From the NCBI GenBank assembly GCA_944349655.1, contig CALVNL010000008.1, positions 1 through 58,121 on the forward strand: 58,121 nt of DNA. Direction: 5' to 3'. A program made the position numbers and the translations under genes. Source of the DNA: an uncultured Clostridia bacterium (GTDB taxonomy: Bacteria > Bacillota > Clostridia > Christensenellales > DTU072). Of this stretch, positions 25,350 to 32,272 are shown in pieces. The notes below the pieces were generated by a model that searched no databases, was not told where the DNA came from, and worked only from the letters and a program-made list of their open reading frames with translations. Position 1 is the first letter of the stretch, and each line of letters opens with the position of its first letter.

Positions 25350-26339
25350 TTAAAGTTCTTCCTCTTTTTCTGCTGTTTGTTCGTCCGACTCCGACGATTG
25401 CGGACATAAGTTTATGCGTAATGCGTCGGCGCCGCACCAGTTGTATTTCAGCCACATTTTCTTAAGGATAAAGGAAACGAGGAAAATACTTCCCACGCCT
25501 ATCAATCCGCCGAAAAGCACGTCGCTTAAATAATGAGCCCTGTTAACTATCCTCGACAAGGCGACGAGGACGGTATAGACTGAAGGAAGCACATAGAACC
25601 ATACTTTGTATTTGCGGAGAGAAGCAAACAATTCCGGCAGTATGATAACCGCAAAACTTATTCCCGCAGCCGCCGTGTGCCCGCTCGGGAAAGACTTATA
25701 CGCTCCGCTGTCGTCCTTTCCTCCGAGTACGTCGGAATAGAGGGCGTCGGGGTCGTGTTTTCCCAGTTGCGGCAGATACCAGGGACTGAACCCTACCGTG
25801 TCTCCTCCGAAAGTGTTGCCTGCCTGGAGATTGCGGAAACGCTGTCTCGACCAAATATATTTCAGAACCGTCACAAGGAACTGGCTTATGGCAAGACAGG
25901 CTAAAATCAGTACGGCAAAAATCACCAGTTTTTCCATAGTTTCCTTTTTGGCGTTGCGTGTGGCAGCCAAAGCAAGTCCTGCACCTACCACGCCGAAAAC
26001 CGCCATATATAGGTAACTCCATTTCAGTTCCACGAACATTTCGTCCATAATAAACGCCGCAAACCACGAAAAAGCCACGAGTACGCAGACAAATAAAGCG
26101 GGTTTCAGAAATTTATAAAATTTATTTTGCTTGCCTACCGCGCGATAAAGTATAACGCAGGCAATGCACATTCCCGCATAGGCGGGCGTCTCGCCGAGAT
26201 AATTGAAAAACTGTCCGAACACGCTGTCGGCGTTTCCTATTGCAAGACTTATTTCCAGATCGTAAAAGGTCGCCACTATCAAAAGCGCGACAAAACAAAC
26301 GGCTACGCTTATTACGGCGATAAGATTTTTCCTGGTCAT
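25350..26339 (-). CDS. PAP2-family membrane phosphatase
   Basis: 329 residues with about seven helices. Its catalytic triad of motifs is complete: KYIWSRQRF (a KX6RP variant with Phe in place of Pro), PSGHT with the acid His, and SRIVNRAHYLSDV with the nucleophile-partner His and Asp. The family dephosphorylates lipid phosphates such as phosphatidate or undecaprenyl diphosphate outside the membrane. The C-terminus is an acidic tail (SSESDEQTAEKEEEL). GGAGGAAAC precedes the ATG. It is divergent from the aldolase gene at 26533 across a 193-base gap. Confidence 0.88.
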   Translation of the reverse strand: MTRKNLIAVISVAVCFVALLIVATFYDLEISLAIGNADSVFGQFFNYLGETPAYAGMCIACVILYRAVGKQNKFYKFLKPALFVCVLVAFSWFAAFIMDEMFVELKWSYLYMAVFGVVGAGLALAATRNAKKETMEKLVIFAVLILACLAISQFLVTVLKYIWSRQRFRNLQAGNTFGGDTVGFSPWYLPQLGKHDPDALYSDVLGGKDDSGAYKSFPSGHTAAAGISFAVIILPELFASLRKYKVWFYVLPSVYTVLVALSRIVNRAHYLSDVLFGGLIGVGSIFLVSFILKKMWLKYNWCGADALRINLCPQSSESDEQTAEKEEEL

Positions 26340-26445
26340 CGTTTCCTCCGTAGATTTATAGTAGATATTTTACCATATCCGAAACTAACTTGCAATAATC
26401 GGCAAAAACTCCGTTTTCGGAAAGTTAAGTCGGAATAATTCGGTA

Positions 26446-26474
26446 TTGAAATAAAACCTTGACCGTGATATAAT
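26446..26474 (+). promoter_or_regulatory. Promoter of the KDPG-aldolase fusion gene
   Basis: -35 TTGAAA (26446-26451) and -10 TATAAT (26469-26474) with 17-base spacing, 58 bases before the ATG. Confidence 0.72.
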
Positions 26475-26532
26475 TTTTTCGGAAGCATAGCCGCCCTTAA
26501 CGCGGATAAATATATTATTCTGAAGGAAAAAA

Positions 26533-27519
26533 ATGACCATAAAAAGCAATCCTTTATTCAACGAAGCTTACAACGAAGTGATAAAAAGGCTGGAACTTGC
26601 CGGCATAACTCCTCTTATAAAAATCGACGACGCAAAAGACGCCCTTCCCTTGATGGGAGCCTTGACCGCCGCAGGGATAAACACCGTGGAAATAACTTTC
26701 CGCACCTCTGCGGCTAAAGAGGTACTACGTCTTATCGGAAGCAAAAACAACACTATGATGGTGGGCGCAGGAACGATTATTTCCGTCGAGCAGGTCAACG
26801 ACGCCGTTATGGCAGGTGCAAAATACATAGTCACCCCCGCTTTCAACCCAAAAGTCGTGGATCGCTGTATAGAACTGGGGATACCCGTTTTTCCGGGGTG
26901 CAGTAACGCTTCCGACATCGAACAGGCGGCAGAAAGAGGACTCAGGGTCGTCAAATTCTTCCCTGCCGAGCTTTTAGGCGGCGTGGCGATGCTGAAAGCA
27001 CTGAGCGGACCGTATCCTTTTATGCGGTTTATCCCCACCGGCGGAATACGTGCAGACAACCTCAATGCTTACCTCAAATTCAATAAAGTCCTCTGTTGCG
27101 GCGGCACCTATATGGTGGACGAAAATCTGCTAAAGCAAAAACAATTCCAGGAAATAACCCGTATAGCCCGCGAAAGCGTCAATAAAATGTTAGACATTCA
27201 ATTAGACCACATCGCAATCAACGCCGATTACCGTACGGGAACCGAACTACTGAAAACCTTTTCCAAACTTTCGGGAGAAGTATATAAGGAAGAAGAGGAC
27301 AAAGTCTGCGGTATCGAAGTGGTCAGAGAAAACCATATCGGAAAAATCGGACACATAGCTTTCAGCTCCCCCAATCTGGAAAGGTGCGTTTACTACCTCG
27401 GGCAAAGAGGTTTTACCGTGGACTCTTCCACTATAGTAAAGGAAAACGGCAAGATAGCCAAACTCCACCTTGCCGGAGACAACGCAGGTTTCACCATTCA
27501 GCTCATCAGAAAAGTCTGA
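26533..27519 (+). CDS. KDPG/KHG aldolase fused to a VOC (glyoxalase-like) domain
   Basis: 328 residues. Residues 1 to about 215 are a class-I aldolase of the Eda family: GINTVEITFRT with the catalytic Glu, MVGAGTIISVEQ, YIVTPAFNP, then VVKFFPAE with the Schiff-base lysine and FIPTGGI. It would split 2-keto-3-deoxy-6-phosphogluconate or 4-hydroxy-2-oxoglutarate. Residues ~220-328 (IQLDHIAIN...IGHIAFSS...FTIQLIRK) have the paired-beta pattern of the vicinal oxygen chelate fold. The VOC part may bind a metal or substrate, or act as a regulatory domain. The gene stands alone with its own promoter and terminator and no other Entner-Doudoroff gene is near, so the pathway is uncertain. Confidence 0.9.
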   Translation: MTIKSNPLFNEAYNEVIKRLELAGITPLIKIDDAKDALPLMGALTAAGINTVEITFRTSAAKEVLRLIGSKNNTMMVGAGTIISVEQVNDAVMAGAKYIVTPAFNPKVVDRCIELGIPVFPGCSNASDIEQAAERGLRVVKFFPAELLGGVAMLKALSGPYPFMRFIPTGGIRADNLNAYLKFNKVLCCGGTYMVDENLLKQKQFQEITRIARESVNKMLDIQLDHIAINADYRTGTELLKTFSKLSGEVYKEEEDKVCGIEVVRENHIGKIGHIAFSSPNLERCVYYLGQRGFTVDSSTIVKENGKIAKLHLAGDNAGFTIQLIRKV

Positions 27520-27558
27520 CGCATAATTCGATTCCGACGGCAGTTTTTGAAAATAAAA

Positions 27559-27592
27559 AAATATCCGACCTCGAAAGGTCGGATATTTTTTT
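27559..27592. terminator. Bidirectional intrinsic terminator (aldolase gene / tRNA-Gln)
   Basis: A 12-bp perfect stem (AAATATCCGACC / GGTCGGATATTT) with a 6-base loop and T runs on both strands. It directly abuts the CCA end of the convergent tRNA gene. Confidence 0.92.
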
Positions 27593-27665
27593 GGCAGGAG
27601 TAGTAAGAATCGAACTTACGCCAGAGGAGTCAGAGGCCTCTGTGCTGCCATTACACCATACTCCA
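27592..27665 (-). tRNA. tRNA-Gln (anticodon CTG)
   Basis: 74 bases on the minus strand, with CCA encoded. Acceptor TGGAGTA pairs with TACTCCT except at position 1-72 (T-T). The D stem is GTGT/GCAC. The anticodon stem GAGGC/TCCTC has a C-T mismatch closing the loop CTCTGAC, giving anticodon CTG. The T arm is GTAAG-TTCGATT-CTTAC and the discriminator base is G73, as is usual for tRNA-Gln. A weak 1-72 pair is a known glutaminyl identity feature. It has its own promoter upstream. Confidence 0.93.
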
Positions 27666-27680
27666 ACGTTGACGGTTATG

Positions 27681-27709
27681 ATTATACTACAATCGTTTTA
27701 TTTTTGCAA
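27681..27709 (-). promoter_or_regulatory. Promoter of tRNA-Gln
   Basis: Minus-strand -35 TTGCAA (27709-27704), 17-base spacing, -10 TATAAT (27686-27681). Transcription would begin a few bases before the tRNA 5' end. Confidence 0.82.
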
Positions 27710-27717
27710 GGATTTTT

Positions 27718-28938
27718 TCACAATAATCCGTTGTTCAAGGCAAAGTTTTGTTCCACGATAAGTCCGTATTTTACAGACCACTTATGTTCCTTGAACAAAA
27801 ATCTGTAAATCGTTTCCTTACTTGTCAGGTCCACTCCTTCGCTGTTCTTGGTGACAATAGTGCTCATCTGGGCTAAACTCTGTCGCATTTCGAAAGGTTC
27901 GCCGTCCTTTGTGCCGATATAGAAAATTTCTCCGTCCTTTATGGTAAGCGTTCCTTCTCCCGCTTCTTTGAAAGAAGCGTCGAGTACGTCTTCATAGAGC
28001 AAAGTCACTTCCTTGGATATTTCGAAATTACCCTTTTTCAGTTCTTCCGTTACCGCTTCTTTCTGGAAATCGTACCAGAGGTCTATCCTGTCGAAAACCT
28101 TGCTGTCCCCTACGGGCTTAATTTCTCCGTACTCGGTATATTCCGCCTTATTCCCGCAGGATAGGCAGGTAATGACTTTTCCGTCCGACTCGTTTTCGTA
28201 TTCTGCTCCGCACTTAGGGCATTTGTAGAGTAAATAATTGAGGTTTGCGGCGGGAGCCTCGCTTGCGAAACGGATATTGTTTTCCCTCTGCCAAACGTGG
28301 TCGTTGTACTCCATCGCTTTGCATACGCCGTCGTAAATCTCTTTATTGGAAAGGCTCCGCACCTGTTCCTGCGTGAACAAAACGTAGGCCTTGGTTTCCA
28401 CTCTGCCTTTACGGAAACCTTTCGTGTATCTCGGACGGGTCAGATAAGCCCCTACCGTATGTACCATAACCACGTTGCAATCCATAAATTTAATGAATTT
28501 CGCTATAGCGGGAGCAAGATACGCCTGTCTTCCGTCCAGACTGGTCTTTCCTTCGGGATAAATAAGTACGTTCAACCCGTCGTCGGTAGCCGTTTTCATA
28601 GTACGCATAGCCGCAAGATCTATGGAAAACTGGCTTTTCGGTATCGCCCCGAATTTTCTGATAAACGGCTTAAGCGCCGGCCAGGTGAACAGATCCCTTC
28701 CGGCCACTATATTGTACTTTTTCGGCAACAGGGTCTGCAAAGTCAATACCACGTCTATCGTACTGCAATGATTGGCTATGGCAAGCACAGGAGACTTTAC
28801 GCCTTTTATGCCTTTCCTGTCCACCTTATGGTTCCATTTGAACTTAAAATAAGGTCTTAACAGATACGCAGGCAAAGTATAAAGCCAAAAAGACGGTTTT
28901 TTTACTTTATATTCCTTTTTCTTCTCGTTTTTTTCCAT
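27718..28938 (-). CDS. PlsC-like lysophospholipid acyltransferase with C-terminal zinc-ribbon and extra domain
   Basis: 406 residues from the ATG at 28938, which has AAAGGA at suitable distance; an ATG 9 bases upstream has it too close. The acyltransferase core has NHCSTID (the NHX4D site at about residue 70), GAIPKSQ and the PEGKTS motif. After about residue 270 comes a zinc-ribbon (CPKCGAEY...CLSCGNKAEY). A beta-rich tail with FYIGTKDGEPFEM, possibly GRAM/PH-like, follows. The core would acylate lysophosphatidate or a related lipid. The added C-terminal half is unusual for PlsC. The gene ends next to the tRNA promoter. Confidence 0.85.
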   Translation of the reverse strand: MEKNEKKKEYKVKKPSFWLYTLPAYLLRPYFKFKWNHKVDRKGIKGVKSPVLAIANHCSTIDVVLTLQTLLPKKYNIVAGRDLFTWPALKPFIRKFGAIPKSQFSIDLAAMRTMKTATDDGLNVLIYPEGKTSLDGRQAYLAPAIAKFIKFMDCNVVMVHTVGAYLTRPRYTKGFRKGRVETKAYVLFTQEQVRSLSNKEIYDGVCKAMEYNDHVWQRENNIRFASEAPAANLNYLLYKCPKCGAEYENESDGKVITCLSCGNKAEYTEYGEIKPVGDSKVFDRIDLWYDFQKEAVTEELKKGNFEISKEVTLLYEDVLDASFKEAGEGTLTIKDGEIFYIGTKDGEPFEMRQSLAQMSTIVTKNSEGVDLTSKETIYRFLFKEHKWSVKYGLIVEQNFALNNGLL

Positions 28939-28961
28939 AGAGTACATTTCCTTTAACGGGG

Positions 28962-30077
28962 TTAAATAAGGTTTTCCGGATTGAGGCAGAAAAGCTCGGG
29001 CAAAACGAATCTGCCGTCCTTTCTTATCAGCACGTCGTCGAAATAAATTTCTCCTCCGCCGTATTCGGGGGTCTGTATCAACACCAAATCCCAGTGGATA
29101 GCCGATACGTTGCCGTTGTCGCAGTCTTCGTAACAAGCCCCCGGCGTAAAGTGAATGGAACCGGAAATTTTCTCGTCGAAAAGTATATCCCCCATCGGTT
29201 TTTTGATGAAAGGATTGACGCCGAGAGCGAATTCTCCCACATATCTCGCCCCCTCGTCGGTATCGAAAATCTTATTGCAGGCGGCGGTGTCGTTTGCGGT
29301 GGCTTCCACGATTTTTCCGTCCTTAAACGTCAGCCTTACGTCCTTGAATTCTATCCCGTTTTCAATGGACGGGGCGTTGTAATGAATATATCCGTTCACG
29401 CTGTTTTTCACGGGAGCGGAATAAATTTCTCCGTCGGGGATATTCCTTTCTCCGCTGCATTTCTGCGCGCCGATACCTTTTATGCTGAAAGTAAGGTCGG
29501 TGTCGGGAGCGGTTATGCGGACTTTATCCGTTCTTTTAAGCAAATCTTCCAATGCGTCCATGGCCTTGTCCATTTTGCGGTAGTCCAAGGTGCATACGTC
29601 GAAATAGAATTTCTCGAAAGCCTCGGTGCTGGTTTTGGCAAGCTGCGCCATACCTTCCGTCGGCCAACGCAAAACCACCCATTTGGTTTTGTTTACCCTC
29701 AGTTCGTGATGAACGGGATGCGAATACAGTCTGCTGTAAAGGGCGGTCTTTTCGTCTGGTACGTCGGAAAGTTCCATACTGTTGCCGCCGCCTCTTATCC
29801 CGATATAGGCGTCCATCTCCGCCATTCTTCTCGCGTCGAATTCCGCCATCTTACGGACGAGAGGTTCGGTCATTCCGCAAAGAAGCGCCCTCTTTACCTT
29901 GTTGTCGTAAATTTCCACAAACGGATACCCGCCCGCGCGATAGGTCTCTTCTATAAGAGCGTTCACCATTTCGTAAGGCACTCCGCTGGCTTCGATAAGA
30001 ATTTTTTCACCTTTTTTCAGCGAACAGGAATAATTTATCAATATGTCCGCAAGTTTAGCGATTCTGTCGTCTTTCAT
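28962..30077 (-). CDS. M29-family aminopeptidase
   Basis: 371 residues, the length of AmpS/thermophilic metallo-aminopeptidases. KKGEKILIEASG near the N-terminus, RGGGNSMELSDVP, GERNIPDGEIYSAPV (metal-binding Glu), ARYVGEFALGVNP, GSIHFTPGACYED and AIHWDLVL (metal-binding His/Asp) fit the two-metal active site. It removes N-terminal amino acids from peptides in the cytoplasm. AAGGA precedes the ATG at 30077. An upstream frame overlapping yjbQ is not the start. It lies two bases after yjbQ, so the two are probably co-transcribed. Confidence 0.92.
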   Translation of the reverse strand: MKDDRIAKLADILINYSCSLKKGEKILIEASGVPYEMVNALIEETYRAGGYPFVEIYDNKVKRALLCGMTEPLVRKMAEFDARRMAEMDAYIGIRGGGNSMELSDVPDEKTALYSRLYSHPVHHELRVNKTKWVVLRWPTEGMAQLAKTSTEAFEKFYFDVCTLDYRKMDKAMDALEDLLKRTDKVRITAPDTDLTFSIKGIGAQKCSGERNIPDGEIYSAPVKNSVNGYIHYNAPSIENGIEFKDVRLTFKDGKIVEATANDTAACNKIFDTDEGARYVGEFALGVNPFIKKPMGDILFDEKISGSIHFTPGACYEDCDNGNVSAIHWDLVLIQTPEYGGGEIYFDDVLIRKDGRFVLPELFCLNPENLI

Positions 30078-30079
30078 AA

Positions 30080-30472
30080 TTATCCTTCTATTATTTTGAC
30101 ATAAAAATTTCTGGTTCTGGGCGGGTCGAACTCGGCAAAATAAATATCCTGCCAACGTCCGAGAACGATTTTTCCGTTCTCGATTATCAGCGTTTCGCTC
30201 GCTCCGAAAACGCTGCTTTTGACGTGTCCGTCGCTGTTCCCTTCGTCGTGACGGAATTCGGGAAAACGGGGAAAAACCTTTTTCGCCGCGAAAATAACGT
30301 CTTTTGCCACATATTCGTCGGCATTTTCGTTTATGGTGATCGCCGCCGTGGTGTGCGGACAATAGACTACGCAGATACCTTCCTTGACGCCGCTTTGCGA
30401 AACCGCTTCCTTAACGTAAGGCGTGATGTTGTAGAACGCCTCTTTGTCGGTAGTAATAGTTTTTTTATACAA
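30080..30472 (-). CDS. YjbQ family protein (UPF0047)
   Basis: 130 residues from the TTG at 30472, which is preceded by CGGAGG at ideal spacing. An ATG 27 bases upstream lacks any ribosome-binding site and would add a non-conserved leader. Family marks are GICVVYCPHTTAAITINENAD (metal-binding His), HDEGNSDGHVKSSVFG and the C-terminal RWQDIYFAEFDPPRTRNFYVKI. The family has been assigned a thiamine-phosphate-synthase-like side activity, but its true role is unsettled. It sits upstream of the M29 aminopeptidase in one unit. Confidence 0.9.
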   Translation of the reverse strand: MYKKTITTDKEAFYNITPYVKEAVSQSGVKEGICVVYCPHTTAAITINENADEYVAKDVIFAAKKVFPRFPEFRHDEGNSDGHVKSSVFGASETLIIENGKIVLGRWQDIYFAEFDPPRTRNFYVKIIEG

Positions 30473-30634
30473 GTAAACCTCCGCTTTTTTTCGGAGCATA
30501 CGAAAATATTATTTCACCTTTCCGAAAATATAAGCTAAAAATATCGTAATTATTATATAATAATTTTTTCTTAAAAAACAAGCGTTTTCCCCCTATCCGT
30601 TTTTCTTGCGGGAAAATATGACCGATCCGCATAA

Positions 30635-30664
30635 AATAAAAATCGGGCGGAGACGACCGCCCGA
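30635..30664 (-). terminator. Intrinsic terminator of the VWA lipoprotein gene
   Basis: Minus-strand stem TCGGGCGG / CCGCCCGA with a 6-base loop followed by TTTTTATTTTAT, 40 bases after the stop. Confidence 0.88.
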
Positions 30665-30704
30665 CTGCAATGCTGCCGATAAAAGGTAATTAAGCGTAGA
30701 TATT

Positions 30705-32189
30705 TTACTCTGCATAGATTTCCGACGCTTTTCCTACCAAAGTGACGAACTCGCTTTTGTAAGCGTCGTCGCCTATATAATTTTCAAGCATCGCAAGGCG
30801 TGCCGCCACCGCTTCGAAAGAAGCGTCGCCCCTATAATCCGACTGCCTTAAAAGAAGTCCGAATTCCGCAACGCAGGAAATAAAGGAAAGATCGTCTGAC
30901 GACGGCGTATCGACGGTTACTTCGATTTTTACGCTTTCGTCGGTTTCTCCTGCCGAAACGTCTTTGTATTTTATCTCCACGTCGGCAAGACGGGTCTCCT
31001 CGCTTTCGGCAAGTTTAATTTCGTACAAAGCCGACACGCAAAGGTTGCTGCCTATTTCTCCTGCGTCGGTGTTATCGTTTTCGAAATCCTCCCGGCTTAT
31101 AATTTTGGTGTCGTAACCGATAAGGCGGTATTTTTCCACCGCCGAAGTGAACGTCACCCCTGCTTTTGCGTCTTTTGCAACGGTCTTAAGCGTGCCGTCG
31201 AGTTCCTCGCAAAGCACCTTTTCCGCTTCGAGTTCGCTGTCGAGATAGGCGTAATTTCCGTTGCCGTTAGTTGCAAGCGTTTCCAAAAGGTCGTCTCGGG
31301 TATTGCCCATACCCACGCCGAGTACGGTAAGATAAATATTTTGCTTGGCTTTGTCCTGTATAAACTCTTTCAGTTCGTCGAGGTCGCTCATTCCCACATT
31401 GAAATCCCCGTCGGAAACTATAATAACTCTGTTGTTGCCGTTTTCTATGAAATGGTTACGGGCGGTCTCGTAGGCTAAAAGCAATCCCTCTCCCCCTGCC
31501 GTACTGCCGCTTGCCGCAAGATTGTTTACGGCGTTCTTAATTGTTTTTTTCCCGTCGGCGGAACATTCCACCCCGTCCAGAACCTTGTTCACTCCGCTTG
31601 CGTAAGTGACCACCGAAACGACGTCTTTGTCTCCTAAGGAATCGGTGAGTTTTTCCATTCCCTTCACGGCAAGCCCCAATCTGTCCTTACCTGCCATCGA
31701 ACCTGACACGTCGATCAAAAAAACATAATTTGCGTTTTCCGTTTCCAACTCCGAAATCGAAGTTTTCACGCCTACAAGCATAAGCTTGTTCTCGGCGTTC
31801 CAGGGACAATCCGCTAAATAGGCGCTCACGCCTATGGCTTTATCGACAGGGGCGGGAAAGTCGTAATCGAAATAATTTATCATTTCCTCCACCCGTACCG
31901 AATCGGGAGCAATATCCAGCCCGTCGTTAAGCTGTCTGCGGACGTAAGAATATGAAGCCGTGTTCCTGTCCAAGGAAAAATACGAGGACGGATTTTCGGA
32001 AACCAAAGCAAAATCCTGCTCTTCTATGCTGTCGTAAACGTAATTTCCGTCGGCAGACTCTTCGTAAGGATAACCGGAATCCTGGGAAAAACTACCGCCG
32101 AGGTCATCGCTCCCACCACAGGCGGCAAAAAGAAAAATAAGACAAACGACCGTAATCGCGGTCAATAACGCCAACGCTCTTTTCTTCAT
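30705..32189 (-). CDS. VWA-domain lipoprotein, YfbK-like
   Basis: 494 residues. A lipoprotein signal ends in FAACGG. Residues about 55-125 hold the YfbK-type N-terminal region (NPSSYFSLDRNTASYSYVRR, VRVEEMINYFDYDFP). A von Willebrand A domain follows, with the MIDAS motif DVSGSM and IVSDGDFNVGMSD. The C-terminal part (about 370-494) matches the extra domain of this family. The protein would be anchored outside the membrane and bind a partner through a metal ion; the partner is unknown. It has its own promoter and terminator. Confidence 0.88.
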   Translation of the reverse strand: MKKRALALLTAITVVCLIFLFAACGGSDDLGGSFSQDSGYPYEESADGNYVYDSIEEQDFALVSENPSSYFSLDRNTASYSYVRRQLNDGLDIAPDSVRVEEMINYFDYDFPAPVDKAIGVSAYLADCPWNAENKLMLVGVKTSISELETENANYVFLIDVSGSMAGKDRLGLAVKGMEKLTDSLGDKDVVSVVTYASGVNKVLDGVECSADGKKTIKNAVNNLAASGSTAGGEGLLLAYETARNHFIENGNNRVIIVSDGDFNVGMSDLDELKEFIQDKAKQNIYLTVLGVGMGNTRDDLLETLATNGNGNYAYLDSELEAEKVLCEELDGTLKTVAKDAKAGVTFTSAVEKYRLIGYDTKIISREDFENDNTDAGEIGSNLCVSALYEIKLAESEETRLADVEIKYKDVSAGETDESVKIEVTVDTPSSDDLSFISCVAEFGLLLRQSDYRGDASFEAVAARLAMLENYIGDDAYKSEFVTLVGKASEIYAE

Positions 32190-32224
32190 AACGACTCCCT
32201 CCTTTTATCCTGTTTCTGAATTTA

Positions 32225-32253
32225 ATATAACATTATTTAAGAAACGGAGTCAA
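32225..32253 (-). promoter_or_regulatory. Promoter of the VWA lipoprotein gene
   Basis: Minus-strand -35 TTGACT (32253-32248), 17-base spacing, -10 TTATAT (32230-32225). AAAGGAGG and the ATG follow. Confidence 0.72.
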
Positions 32254-32272
32254 TATGCGAGTATAAAAATTG

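Noticed and set aside
30548..30565. Perfect 18-bp palindrome AATTATTATATAATAATT upstream of yjbQ
   Set aside because: Pure A/T sequence in an A/T-rich promoter region. Such palindromes arise easily by chance, and no second copy was seen.
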